Shown here: positions 40,166 through 51,064 of the stretch, one piece after another
Layout: each line of letters starts with the position of its first letter
Position numbering within the stretch: the first letter of the stretch is position 1
Program-made: the position numbers and the translations under genes
The notes under the pieces: model-generated
Told to the model about the DNA's origin: nothing
Databases searched by the model: none
Seen by the model: the letters and a program-made list of their open reading frames with translations, nothing else
Assembly (NCBI RefSeq): GCF_003144245.1
Contig: NW_020289975.1
Coordinates: 887,496 to 951,495 of the forward strand
Origin: Jaminaea rosea
Taxonomy: Eukaryota; Basidiomycota; Exobasidiomycetes; Microstromatales
DNA: 64,000 nt
Direction: 5' to 3'

Positions 40166-42306
40166 CTACGTGATCGAGTACGCGGGTCCTCCTCCTCCCT
40201 CGGGCGTGCACCACTTGATACTCTGATCCGGCACCTTGATGCTGCACAGCTTGCAATGAATGCAGTTCTGGCTGTTGACGACCAGCTTCTTGCCCAAGGC
40301 ATGCTCATCCTTACCTCCTTCCTCCTCTGCATCCTGATACTCGTACACCTGCGCAGGGCAGGCACGACCCAGAAGACTGCCGAATTCGCCGACATTGCGC
40401 TCAACGTGACCCTTGTAGTCTCCCTCCTTGACGACGAGGTGCGAAGGCGAGTCGTCGGTATGGTTCGTGCCCGTTCGGCTGACCGATGTGAGGATATCGA
40501 AGGAAAGCTTGCCATCGGGCTTGGGGTAGTCAATAGGCTGGCATTCTTTGGCTGGCTTCGTTGACTGGTAGTCCTCGCCCTGGTGGTGAAGCGTGAAGGG
40601 TACACGACCCTTGAGGATGAGAGAGTCGAGACCCGAGTACATGAGGCCGCCATAGAGACCAAGAGGGTTGTGGAAGGAAGGACGAAGGTTGCGCACCTCC
40701 TTCAACTCTTGAATCACGTAGGTGCCGTCAAGGTTGGTACGGTATGACTCGAGGTCAAAGGAAGGGGTGGCCGGTGCCTCTTCCTCCTTCTCTGCTGCAG
40801 GGGTGAGCTCGCCAGCCTCTTTGCGCTTGACCCACTCAGTGAAGTACGTCTCAGCAGCGACCATTCCAGACTTCATGGCATTGTGTGTGCCCTTGATCTT
40901 GGGCACATTCAAGAAGCCAGCAGAGCATCCGATCAAGGCTCCTCCGGGGAAGTTGAGCTTAGGGATGGACTGGTATCCACCTTCGTTGAGCGAACGCGCA
41001 CCATAGGCTATGCATTCGCCACCTTCAAGAAGATCGGCGAAGTAGGGATGGTGCTTCATACGCTGGAACTCGCGGAAGGGGGAAAGGTATGGGTTTTCGT
41101 AGTCGAGACCGACGACAAGGCCGATGGATACCATGTTGTCCTCCATGTGATAGAGCCATGAACCGCCGTACGTCTTGAAGTCGAGGGGCCAGCCGAGCGT
41201 ATGGCCTACAAGGCCAGCCTGATGCTTCTCGGGCTTGACGCGCCATACCTCCTTGACTCCCAAACCGTACGTCTGAGGGTCAGCTCCGACTGCTTCGCGC
41301 AGCTTGAGACGGCGAATGATCTCCTGGCTGAGCGAGCCGTGAGCTCCCTCTGCAAAGAGGGTCAGAGGGGCATGGAACTCCATACCGGGCTCGAAAGTGT
41401 CCTTGGGCTGTGACTTCTTGTCAAGGCCGACCTCTCCCGTGACGACACCCTTGATACCTGTGCCCTCGTCATTCCAGATTGCCTGCGCAGCGGGAAAACC
41501 AGCGTAGATCTCGACGCCAGCCGCCTCTGCCTGCTCGCCTAGCCAGGCTGTCACGCGTGAGAGAGACACAATGTAGTTGCCCTGCGGAGTGGCGTGCACA
41601 ATCGTGGTCAGCTGCGGGGCTCGGTGGCAGGCGCCATTTAGCCACTTTGCGTGCTCACCTTGTTGTTCATCTGTGGCGGATGAGGCATCGGGAAGGAGCC
41701 CGTAGGCGTCAAGAAGCGCATCGTGTCCTCAGTTGCCTCCTGGTTCAGTGGGGCTCCCAGTTCTTTCCAGTTGGGTAGCAACTCATCAAGCGCATTCGTC
41801 TGAATGACTGCGCCTGACAGGATATGATTGCCGACCTCGGCCGCCTTCTCAAGTACGACGACTCTGATGTCCTCTCCCTTTTCCTCTGCCAGCTGCTTGA
41901 TGCGAATGGCTGCGCTCAGCCCTGCTGGACCACCGCCAACGATGATGACGTCTGCCTCGTCCTTTGCTCGCTCCACTGACGAAATGTCGAAGCCATCCTC
42001 TTCGGAGGCAACGTACTCCTCGACTGGGGTGGCTTGGCGAGCAGGCCTAGAGGTGGCAAAGGCGCGATGTTGCTGCAGACTGGCCAGCTGCTGAGGGGAG
42101 CGACGACCTAGCCTGGGGGTGGCGATTGCTGACCGTGATGGAGTGTTGGCTGATGCTGGTGATGATGATGCTATTGATGCTGAAGAGGAGAAGCGAGCTG
42201 ATCGGGTGATGTTACTGCATGAAGAAGTCGATGATGCCGTCGCCGAAGCGCTCGACGACGCCTGACGAAGAGCCGCTCTCGCCGATGGCAGGCGTTGCGC
42301 GATCAT
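40166..42306 (-). CDS. CIR2: Electron transfer flavoprotein-ubiquinone oxidoreductase, mitochondrial
   Basis: Two exons (42306-41659, 41611-40166; 47-nt intron, the shortest here), 697 residues from ATG 42306. A Ser/Ala/Arg-rich presequence of roughly 90 residues ends near RAFATSR. The FAD site VIIVGGGPAGLSAAIRIKQLA and ILSGAVIQTNALDELLPNW are typical. After the splice, GNYIVSLSRVTAWLGEQAEAAGVEIY continues the core. Four cysteines near the C-terminus (ACPAQVYEY, NCIHCKLC) bind a [4Fe-4S] cluster, ending KWCTPEGGGGPAYSIT. It passes electrons from ETF (fatty-acid and amino-acid oxidation) to ubiquinone at the inner mitochondrial membrane. Confidence 0.95.
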
Positions 42307-43136
42307 GATGAGGATGGTTGGTGATGGTGTGGTGGCAAAGAGTGACAATGGACACGGCAGCACCGGGTCAAATGTCTTGATTGAGACGACCGCCGGATGC
42401 GTGTCTGCTGGGTGGCTGCTGTGGCTGCTGCTGTGATGAGCGTTAGTCACACACTCCGTCGACCCGCCGCTTCTGGCTTAGAAATGCCTCTGCGCGCCCG
42501 CCCCTCTCACACGCGCTGAATCTCGCCCGGTCGACCGGCATCACATCGGGCCAAGCCGGTGCCACGCGGCAATGCCTGGCCTCAGCACAGCACAGCGCAA
42601 CACACCGTAGTCGTCATGGGCTTACCACGACGACGAAAGAGTCATGGCGCGCCAGGCAAAGACATCGGACGAAGACTCAGTCACAGTCAGGCAGAGTAGT
42701 GGTGGGAGCACGAGTTGCTCTGATTGCAAAAAGGCAGCTCCGGCTGCAATGGGACTAGAGCCCACTTGGTATGCGCGAAGCGATGCCATCTAAGGGTGAT
42801 AAACAGGGTGACTAGAGAGAAGACAAAAGACTGAAAGAGGGTGGGGTGTCCGTGATGCAGAAGCAACACTGACGAAAAGAAGTCGAAAGAGCAAGTCTAC
42901 ATAGGGACTGTGGGAGATGATGAGACGAGCGGGCGGGAGGGCATCCGCGTGAAGTCCTGCCTTCACCGGTGGCACCTGCCAATTGCGGTCTGGAGTTGGG
43001 TGTTCTACAGAGGATGCATCACTAGGATGTCCTGACGCTCTCGCCGAGAGCGCTTATTGCCAATGCTGCGTAACAGTGTAATGAACGGGGATCGCTGCTG
43101 TTGCCACGTCTATTGCTCAAAAGGCGGTGAACTGCC
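42307..43136. other. Intergenic, 830 bp
   Basis: Between the ETF-QO start and the stop of the secreted beta-barrel gene. It should hold the ETF-QO promoter and the 3' UTR of the neighbour. It includes ACAGC/CAACAC short repeats at 42583-42605. No gene supported on either strand. Confidence 0.35.
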
Positions 43137-44123
43137 TTAGTTCTTGTTGGCAAAGCCCCACTCGACGTTCTCGACGGTGGGAGCGTCGTAGTTGTCGGCG
43201 AGCATGCGGTAAGCCTCACCGAGAGCAATGAAGTTGTCCTCACCGCCAGGAAGGTAAGAGACGACGGTAGCCTCGACGGTCTTGCCGTTCTTGGGGTTCT
43301 TGAGGCTGACCGACTTGCCGCAAGCGTTGACGAGGTCGTCGTTGCCGTAGAGCTTCGAGGGAGCAATGGCTACGGGGTACTTGGGCTGGCTGTCAAGACC
43401 GCAGTAGTCGGTGACCTCGGCCCACCAGGCGGGGGCGCCGCTGACCTTGTCGGCGGGGGCCTTGTAGCTGGCGGCGGTGGCCTGAGCCTTGGCAGAGGTA
43501 GCCTTGGTGGCAGAAGCAGTCGTAGCCGAAGACGAAGAGGAGCGAGCAGCCGAGGACGACGGCGACGACGACGAAGATGAAGACGAAGAGCTTGAGTGCG
43601 AGTGCGAAGTCGAGGTGGGGGTAGCCGAGTACGAAGAGCTGGACGAGGTGGAGGTAGGGGTCTCCTTGTGCGGGGAAGAAGAGTGGGAGGTCGTCTTCTT
43701 CTCCTCGTCCTTGTGGTCATTGCCGTTGTTGTCATTGTTGGACGAGCCGGACGAGCCGCCGAAGCTCCAGCTGATGGGGAAGACACCCTCGTTGGCGGTA
43801 CCACCGAGAGCAGAGAAGAGACCCCACGACATGTCAAGGTCCTGAGAGCCGCCGCAGGTAGGGCAACGGTCGGCGACGGTGGCCTGCTGGGACTTGCCAG
43901 TCTTCTGGTTGGTGACGGTAAGCTTCTTGCCGCAGTTGGAGCCGCCAGCGTACATGGAGTTGGAGACGGCCACGATCATGTCCGATCCGGAGTTGGTCCA
44001 GCCGCAGTTACCAAGGCCGGCTTCGTAGAAGGTAGCGGTTCCGCTCATGCGCTTCTGCAGAGGGAGGGCAGAGACGGTAGCGGCGAGGGCCGTAGCGAGG
44101 GCAGCGAACTTGAAGGAGAGCAT
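43137..44123 (-). CDS. Secreted protein with two double-psi beta-barrel (RlpA/expansin-like) domains
   Basis: Single exon, 328 residues. A signal peptide (MLSFKFAALATALAATVSA) is followed by a possible Kex2 site (LPLQKR). Domain 1 (about 26-125) resembles RlpA-like/expansin-related barrels: GTATFYEAGLGNCGWTNSGSD, NCGKKLTV, ATVADRCPTCGGSQDLDMSWGLF. A linker of about 110 residues is almost all Ser/Thr with Lys and Ala and probably heavily O-mannosylated. Domain 2 (about 235-328) keeps a diverged version: AEVTDYCGLDS, NACGKSVSL, GKTVEATVVSYLPGGEDNFIALGEAYRMLAD. It would act outside the cell, on the wall or as a plant-facing inhibitor or effector; no catalytic claim is made. The TATA-like string at about 44239-44246 and strong codon bias toward C-ending codons suggest high expression. 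Confidence 0.82.
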   Translation of the reverse strand: MLSFKFAALATALAATVSALPLQKRMSGTATFYEAGLGNCGWTNSGSDMIVAVSNSMYAGGSNCGKKLTVTNQKTGKSQQATVADRCPTCGGSQDLDMSWGLFSALGGTANEGVFPISWSFGGSSGSSNNDNNGNDHKDEEKKTTSHSSSPHKETPTSTSSSSSYSATPTSTSHSHSSSSSSSSSSSPSSSAARSSSSSATTASATKATSAKAQATAASYKAPADKVSGAPAWWAEVTDYCGLDSQPKYPVAIAPSKLYGNDDLVNACGKSVSLKNPKNGKTVEATVVSYLPGGEDNFIALGEAYRMLADNYDAPTVENVEWGFANKN

Positions 44124-46037
44124 GGCGAAGGGAGTGTAAGGGAGGGGAGACGGAGGGTTCTTGAGGGTGTTGTAAGGGAAGGGTGAGGGGAGTGAGTTGG
44201 ATTGAATGAGGACGAGGAGCTAGTGCGATCTAGCGGGTGTTATATCCTTTCGACGAATCCGAGAGCCAAGGCCACGGAAACTTCTTCGGTCCCTCCTCTA
44301 TCGGCGAATAGGGTCAGACCCCCTCCCCGCCTGCCATCTCTTGTTCGCTTGCACTGTTGTGACGCCTGCCCCTCACAACGGCGCTCAACAGACACCGCTG
44401 TGCGGTAGAATGTTGGGCAGACCTCTTCGCTGCGAGCTACGGCGGTGCGTTGGGACGCGTCTGGCCCATCTGCTCTCCTCGACCGCCATGGTGCCTTGGA
44501 TTTGGTTGCCGGCAGCGGCGGCTGAGCCTGAGCCTGTCAGGGCAGCAGGACTTGGTGTAGGCGCGGGCGTGACTTCTCGGGATGACCCATCGTTGTAGCT
44601 CGCGATGGTCGTAGGTGGTCCCTCCTGCGCGTTGAGTCGGTAGGGTGAAGTCAAGTCAAGAGACGCCGCGCCTTCTGCGCTTTGCGCACTCAATCGGAAG
44701 AAGCGGAAAAATCCAGGCGCGTCCGCCGGTCAACTTTGAGCCAAGCAAGCAAACCAACGCAAGCCGAGGCTTCGACCTGTCAATTCGAAAGGGTGCAGGC
44801 AGCGCCGGCGAGAAAGAAGAGGGAGGGACCCGGTCCCCCTTCCTGCGCCCTAAGCAGGGGACCAACCACCGACATCAAGCTCAATCACTGATCAGTCGCT
44901 GGGCCAGATCACTTCAATCGAATCGAAGCCATAATGCCACGATCGACATCTCGGCGAAGATGCAGAAATCGCCGACGGGAGGGGGCCGTCAGGGAACAAT
45001 TCGTACGCAGCATCCCTCACACGACGTCGAGGTCGAGCTTCCACGAGGCTGGCTAGACGATCAAGCAGCCGCGTCGGACGCCTTGGCTGCTTCTTCTCAC
45101 TGTTCCAAGGCATGAGCTTCGTCACCTTTCGTTCCACCTTCAATGACGGATAGATGCGTGCCACGGCCACTGCTTGGTCCTTGCAATCACTCATCAATGC
45201 TTTGCCACAGATTGATCGCCTGATTAGATCGCGACACTCTAGTCGGCATTTGACACGTCCAAAGAAAGGTCCCTATGGCACTGCGTGACGGCTGCTGCCT
45301 GTTGCTGCTGCTTGCTAGCGGCCCGTTTGTCGAGCTAAAATCCTGCCAAATCCTTCACACGCCGTCGTCACCATGGCCATGTGGTCGCAATGACCCGCGG
45401 CCGTTCGGAATGACTTGGCCATTAGCTGGGCTGTGCGCAGACAGGACAGACCTTGGCTCGATTGCATCTTGCGACCACGCGACGAGCGGGGGCCCCGTCA
45501 CCAGCGCCACCTTTCTTGGCTTGCTGTCCCACGCTTCACGCCGGGGAGTCCGCGATGGCGTGAAAGGGTTGGTGTGTGAAGGTGCAACACCTTGCTTCAT
45601 CGTTGTCGCTTCACCGTTGTGGACATCATCGCCGCCTTGCTACGCGTGCCTCTCGAGGCCAGCACAGTCTGGCTTGGCATTGGCGCACGCGTGAGGGGCA
45701 CCATGCTGTGCCCGAAAGCTCGACGTGGCTCGATACGGTGGACACGCACAGGCAACTTGAGTCTAATGCACAATGTGGAATACTCTGTCTGCGAGGGACG
45801 CAAGCATACAAGGAGTGAAAGAGTGGGCGCTGGTGCTCAAAGGGAACTGGCGCGATGCCAACACGAGCGTTGCGTGCGTATAACTTCTGTCCATCGGGGG
45901 ATGACGACGACGAGACACCGCCGGCCCTCAGTCTGCGTACCGCTACCGGCCACTGAGTTCGTCGACGACGTCGTTGTGGGCAAGCCTCTCTGTGCTGCCG
46001 TCTTCTGCCTGCCTCCTTTGCACCGAGAACAGCTCGC
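44124..46037. other. Longest gene-poor stretch, 1.9 kb
   Basis: This holds the promoter of the secreted beta-barrel gene and the downstream side of LCB2. Several open frames of 100-170 codons on both strands have Arg/Ser/Cys-heavy products with no motifs and overlap one another, so none is called. I see no tRNA-like or repeat-element structure. An unannotated non-coding RNA or lost gene is possible. Confidence 0.3.
44236..44247 (-). promoter_or_regulatory. TATA-like element upstream of the secreted beta-barrel gene
   Basis: On the reverse strand the string reads GGATATAACACC, about 115-120 bp before the ATG at 44123, a plausible distance for a core promoter with a short leader. By-eye call only. 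Confidence 0.35.
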
Positions 46038-48425
46038 TTAGATGGGCGTCTCACCATCCCACTTGACCAGGTCCTCACATCTCTCAATAACCTCCTCGAC
46101 ATCCCACTGCCCTCCCGGTCCACCACTGCCGTACTTCATCGAGAGCAGTCCTCCGACCTCGTCGCATGCCCTCAGCACGTCATCCATGTCCTTCTTGGTG
46201 TGGCTCGCCGACACACAGAAACGCACGCGCGACGAGATGAGCGGCGTAGCCGGGTAAGCGACGACTACCACGACGATGGGAGGGCGAGCAGGGCGAGTTG
46301 CCAGGTTGAGGTCGGCTGGGTCGTCCATCCCCTTGGGGAGCTTCGAGGAGTCCACTTCGCCGTCTCGCTCCTCAACGACCGTGAAGCTTGCAGGGCGTTG
46401 GCTGGGCGCGATGCTTCTGGAGCGGTCGAGCATCATGCGGGAGAAGAGTGGCATCTTTGCCGGGTGGAAGATGAGCAGCGGGATGATGGGAGAATCACGA
46501 TGACCGTAGATGATGAAACCCAACTTGCGCAATCCCGAAGAGAGATAGCGTGCATTGAATGCCAGCCTACGCAGACGCTCCCTTCCTTCACTGCCGTCCA
46601 TGAGGCGGGCGGGGAGGTCGATCCAAGGTGGGAGAAGAGCCTTCTCTGCCGGATCGTTTCCTGCGCCCATGATTGAGGCCATGCTGGAGATGATCTGCGT
46701 CATGACCGGTGGGGCGAGGGTCTCGCCGTACACATTGGCGTGATTTGTGAGGCGAATTCGGTTGATGAGCTCCTTGCTGCCTGAGATGTAGCCTCCGGCA
46801 GCGCCGAAAGACTTGGTGAACGTGCCCATCAGGATGTCAATGCGACGCGGGTCAATGCCAAAGTAGTCGCATACGCCTCGTCCATTGGGACCAATGGCGC
46901 CAATGGAGTGGGCTTCATCGACGTAGAGGTAGAACTTGTACTTTGCCTTGAGGCGCATAACCTCGGGCAGGTTGACGAGTGTACCCTCCATGGAGTAGAG
47001 GCCTTCGACGATGAGCAGAATCTTCTTCCAAGGGCGATGTGTTCGCGGCATCCCCTGCGAGATGCATTCGCGCAGCAGAGACTCAAGCGCCTTCATATCG
47101 TTGTGGCGATACTGTCGGATGTGCGCACCACTGAGACGAGCGCCGAAGCGGATCGAGGAGTGATTGTACTCGTCGGAGATGATGAGCGTGCCCGGGCTGG
47201 CAATGGCAGGGATTGTCGTTGAGTTGGTCGCGAAGCCCATCGAGATGATGACGGCGTCCTCCATCCCTACGAATTTGGCCACGAGCTTCTCTGCCTGATT
47301 CTGCAGGTCGAGGGAGCCAGCGCCGAGCCTCGAGCCGAATGATGAGACACTGTAGCGCTTCAGGCACTCCTCGACGGCATCCGCGCATCCTCCGTGCGAC
47401 TGAGCGAAGCCGAGGTAATTGTATGCCGAGATGTTGAGCGCTCGCGTCTTGTCGCCCGTAAGGCGGAACGAGGCATTGAAGTCGTCGGTCACTCGGTCGA
47501 GGCACAGGACAGTGCGACCGCATACTCCGGTGACTGGACGAGAGAAGCAGTCGTCGAGTCTTGCCTTCAGCCGACGAGTGTAGAAGGAGTCAAAGTCCGA
47601 ATTGAGGGCAGCATAGCCATTTGCCTCGACCAAGTGACGGTAGGCTTTTGGGAAGATGCGCTTGCCGACAAAGTCGCGCATGTGTCCAATGACGATGAGG
47701 ATTAGGTAGGAAATGTACGTTGTCAAAACGACCCAGTATGATGGCTCTTCCTCCTCTGGACTCGGTAGCGGTGCGCCAGGCGGGTGCTGCGAGGTATGGC
47801 GATAGGACTGGTTCGGGCAGTAGCCGTACTCGGAATGAAGCAGTGGGGTGCCATCGGTCGATGAGTCGTGTGAAGTAGCGCCTGCAAACGCTGCTTTCGG
47901 ATCGTTGCCAGGCAAGGCTGCGATACCAGCTTGAGCCATTGTAGCCATTGTCATTGCCTTGTTTACGCCCTTTGTCGGATTAATGCCAGCTGCCTGCTGT
48001 TGCTGTAGCATAGCCTTGCGTTGGTAGCTCGACTGTACGCTCTCGAGCGATTCGATGCTAGCGCTGGAACCAGTGCCCAAGCTGGGCGGCTGTGACTCCT
48101 CCTCATCTTCACCGCCATGCCCATTGACGGCATTGACTGTCCAAGGCCCCGTGTGGCCGTTGAGAGCAGCGGCATGCTCTGCTGCCCCTGCGCCATTGAT
48201 GCTACCCCGAGCGAGGTCGCTCAGTGGAGCATAACCATCGCTGTCGTCTTGTTGTGTGACGCCAACGGTAGGCAATCCCTTCTTGGCGTATGATGATGAT
48301 GAAGAGGGTGAGGACGACAACGTCGAGTTGCTGCCGCTGCCGTTGCCGTTGCCGTTGATAGTTTGGGTACTGTCGTACGAAGGTGATGACGAGTGAGCCG
48401 GCTTCCTGCTCCTCAAGGAAGGCAT
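46038..48425 (-). CDS. LCB2: Serine palmitoyltransferase subunit 2
   Basis: Single exon, 795 residues. The N-terminal 210 residues or so are Ser/Asn/Gly-rich and disordered, much longer than in yeast Lcb2. A membrane span follows (YWVVLTTYISYLILIVIGHM), then the alpha-oxoamine synthase core: NYLGFAQSHGGCADAV, SSFGSRLGAGSLDLQNQAEK, FYLYVDEAHSIGAIGPNG, and the PLP lysine in GTFTKSFGAAGGYI (K538). It condenses serine with palmitoyl-CoA in the ER, the first and rate-limiting step of sphingolipid synthesis, with Lcb1 as partner. The retained lysine identifies it as Lcb2 and not Lcb1. Confidence 0.96.
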   Translation of the reverse strand: MPSLRSRKPAHSSSPSYDSTQTINGNGNGSGSNSTLSSSPSSSSSYAKKGLPTVGVTQQDDSDGYAPLSDLARGSINGAGAAEHAAALNGHTGPWTVNAVNGHGGEDEEESQPPSLGTGSSASIESLESVQSSYQRKAMLQQQQAAGINPTKGVNKAMTMATMAQAGIAALPGNDPKAAFAGATSHDSSTDGTPLLHSEYGYCPNQSYRHTSQHPPGAPLPSPEEEEPSYWVVLTTYISYLILIVIGHMRDFVGKRIFPKAYRHLVEANGYAALNSDFDSFYTRRLKARLDDCFSRPVTGVCGRTVLCLDRVTDDFNASFRLTGDKTRALNISAYNYLGFAQSHGGCADAVEECLKRYSVSSFGSRLGAGSLDLQNQAEKLVAKFVGMEDAVIISMGFATNSTTIPAIASPGTLIISDEYNHSSIRFGARLSGAHIRQYRHNDMKALESLLRECISQGMPRTHRPWKKILLIVEGLYSMEGTLVNLPEVMRLKAKYKFYLYVDEAHSIGAIGPNGRGVCDYFGIDPRRIDILMGTFTKSFGAAGGYISGSKELINRIRLTNHANVYGETLAPPVMTQIISSMASIMGAGNDPAEKALLPPWIDLPARLMDGSEGRERLRRLAFNARYLSSGLRKLGFIIYGHRDSPIIPLLIFHPAKMPLFSRMMLDRSRSIAPSQRPASFTVVEERDGEVDSSKLPKGMDDPADLNLATRPARPPIVVVVVAYPATPLISSRVRFCVSASHTKKDMDDVLRACDEVGGLLSMKYGSGGPGGQWDVEEVIERCEDLVKWDGETPI

Positions 48426-49389
48426 TGTTGATTAAGAGACGAGGGAATTGCGGCGCAGCTCAGGGTCTACGGGTGCGGGTGCGAGTGCAAGCAGCGCGCC
48501 AGGAACGACTGAGAGCGGCAACAATATTGCTGCTGTTGCTGCGACTCTAGGCGGTCTCTCTCTCAAAGACGGGCTCGCCGGGAGCAATGAAGCGCGCTGA
48601 GATCAGAGGGGCTAATTGTGCCCCCGACTAGGGATGAAGGAAAGTGGTGCGCCGTCGATGTCGATGTCCAAGAGATAGTGAAGAGTCAAGTTGAGAGAGC
48701 AAGGACGAATGAGGTGTGCGCTTCTCTCTCTCCCTCTCTCTCTCTCTGGTCCTGTCTGTCTGTCTGTCCTCTCTGGGTCTCGTATCCGTCAGCGAAGCGG
48801 CAGCCGCGCTTCCTCAAGCCTCGCGCCATCGTTGTGGGGGCAGCAGACGAGAGCGGCAATGGCGAGCCTTTGGCGCTGCCGCCGCCTTTCGCTGCAAGAC
48901 ACGCTTTTCGCGGGCCGAAGAATCCCGTCCAAGAGCAAGCCAGGCAGGCAGAGAGGCAAGCAAGCCTCACGACAAATTTGGCATCCTTGATGACACGACG
49001 GCCCACAGAAGGTCGGTCTGCAAGGCAGGGGGGGCAATCCCAACACTTTTCAATTGGCGAGCAAGCATCTTCTCGTTTCTTGATGCGAATGCTGCAGCTA
49101 TGGCGGACAAAGTCTCAAAATGAGAGAGGTTCACGAGTCGAGAGACCAAGTTGACGTCGTTGGCCGCGGCCAGTTGCTCTTCTCTGGCAGCTGCCAAGGC
49201 GGGCGATGGCCCGCCCTCTGAATCAAGTCTCCGGCTATGCAGGGGCCCACGCTTGCTCCATAGCGACTTTCACTCGCTCGCTCCTTTTCTCACTGGCACA
49301 ACATCGACGTCTTTGACTCTGGCATGGATCATCGCGGCTCTTCATTCTTCAGCTAAGCACCATCCTCTTTTCGCGCATTCTCCTCCGCC
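48426..49389. promoter_or_regulatory. Divergent region, 964 bp, between LCB2 and the exopolyphosphatase-like gene
   Basis: It includes a CT/GTCT microsatellite at 48721-48779 (GA-rich on the LCB2 strand, roughly 300-350 bp before its ATG) and a pyrimidine-rich stretch just before the ATG at 49390. Small overlapping frames here are not convincing genes. Confidence 0.4.
48721..48779 (+). repeat. CT-rich and GTCT microsatellite
   Basis: About 26 bp of CT dinucleotides with one interruption, then a GTCT tetranucleotide run (CTGTCTGTCTGTC), in the LCB2 upstream region. Likely polymorphic in length; a GAGA-type element on the LCB2 strand is possible. Confidence 0.7.
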
Positions 49390-50916
49390 ATGTATACGCA
49401 GCATCTCATCCTGGCCGCCCTCGCTGTCGCGGCCTCGTCGCCATTCAGCATCGCCGCTTCCACTCACCAAGTCCCATTCCTCGCCTCACCCTCTGCCTCA
49501 TCCTCAATTCCAGCAGGCGTCGGACACTTTTCAGAATGGTCCGCAGCCACCAAGGCCTACTTTCTTGAAGACATCGCCAAAGGCAATGCGGCCAATTGGA
49601 CTCTAGTGATGGGCAACGAAGGGGGCGACCTTGATTCAATGGCGTCGGCCTTCACCTGGGCCTACCATCTAGGGCACGTCGACCCATCCAAGCCAGCAAT
49701 TGGTCTTCTTCAGACACCAGAAGATGCTCTCGACTTGCGCCCAGAGAACAAGCTGGCACTGGAGAATGTCAAGATGAGCCCAGGCCACCAGGACCTCCTC
49801 ACCTTCGATGAGTTGCCCATACCGGCGGCCGAACTGGCACCATTGCTTCGCGGCATCGTCCTCGTCGACCACCCTCAGCCCGTCGCAGACTGGGAGAATG
49901 CTACGATTCTCTCCATCTTTGATCACCACGTCGATCGAGACTACGCTCCACATGCATCACCGCGCATCTTCCTCCCCACGGCTAGCTGCTCGACGCTCGT
50001 CGGCCGTCAGATGCTCAATGAGGTCGAGAACTTGCCCGAAGGAGAGTATCACTTGCCGCATGAGCTTCTCGAACTGCTCCTCTCTGCCATTGCCATCGAC
50101 TCGAAAGGGCTGCAGAGCAAGGTGGCTACGCCGACGGACAAGTTCGTCGCCTCGAGGCTCTTTAGGCGTTCCGCTTGGAGGGACGAGAGCATGTACGATA
50201 AGATGGAAGACATTGCTGATGTATTGAAGGATGCCAAGAAGGATCTAGACCATCTCAATGTGCGCGATCTTCTGCGCAGGGACTGGAAAGGCGGCATCGT
50301 CGAGACGCCAGAGGACAAGCCAGACATTCACTTGGGCTTTGCTTCGATTCGTGAGTAGCAGCCGCACCTGACGAGGAGGTGCGAACATTCACTAAATTCT
50401 ACGCTTCTCTCAGCCTATTCACTCAGCTACCAAATCGGCATCACTCCCAATCAGACCACCCAGAACTGGTTCGCAATCGAGCGCAACTGGACGAGCGAGA
50501 TCCATGCAGACGCCACGGTGGCCCTCAACTCGTTCAAGCGCTACGTGGGCAAGGACGGCGAGGAGGTCGAGGAGATGTGGCTGGGCGACGAGGACGAGGA
50601 TGAAGACGAGGACGAGGACGAGTTAGACGAGGCAGACGTAATCTCTCCCCTGAAACGCAAAGGGCGCAAGATCAAAGAGCGTCAAATTATCCTCGTCACT
50701 CGCCCGGATCACCGACTCTCCGAATCACTCGCCGACTCTCTCTTCGCCCACATCTCTGAGGCAATAGAGTCCTCAGACGTCCTCAATGCCAAGCCGTGGC
50801 ATGGGAAAGCCACCTTGGGTCCGAGACAGATGGTGTGGACGCACACTGTTGCGAATGGTGGGAGAAAGCTCATTCGGCCCATCGTAGATGATGCCGTCGA
50901 GAAGTGGGGGCTCTGA
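49390..50916 (+). CDS. PPX1: Exopolyphosphatase-like DHH phosphoesterase (PPX1 type) with signal peptide
   Basis: Two exons (49390-50350, 50414-50916; 63-nt intron), 487 residues. The DHH motifs are present: VMGNEGGDLDSMASA (metal-binding DxD-type motif), GIVLVDHPQP, FDHHVDRDY (the DHH triad) and IAIDSKGLQ; a DHHA2-type C-terminal domain follows (GITPNQTTQNW, then IILVTRPDHRL and GPRQMVWTHTVANGGRK). Within it is an Asp/Glu run (DEDEDEDEDEDELDEAD). The N-terminus is a clear signal peptide (MYTQHLILAALAVAASSPFSIAAS), unlike cytosolic yeast Ppx1, so the product should go to the vacuole, wall or outside. It would release phosphate from polyphosphate; a pyrophosphatase activity is the alternative. 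Confidence 0.85.
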
Positions 50917-51064
50917 TGGGGCGTGTGACACGTGATGCTCCTCGCCTCTATACTGCTCAATACCCGTCTCATGCTGTAGACATTGGAACGCAGACGCATT
51001 ACCCTTTACATGAGCGCCGACATGTCCCCTGGCGCCAGAGTCTCGCACGCGCACCCCTCGTCTT

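Noticed and set aside
42687-42975. Small reverse frames before ETF-QO
   Set aside because: They are short, overlap, have no motifs and lie in a region better explained as promoter and 3' UTR.
44645-46041. Frames of 139-166 codons in the LCB2 downstream gap
   Set aside because: They overlap each other on both strands, have no motifs and show Arg/Ser/Cys-heavy composition typical of chance frames in GC-rich DNA.
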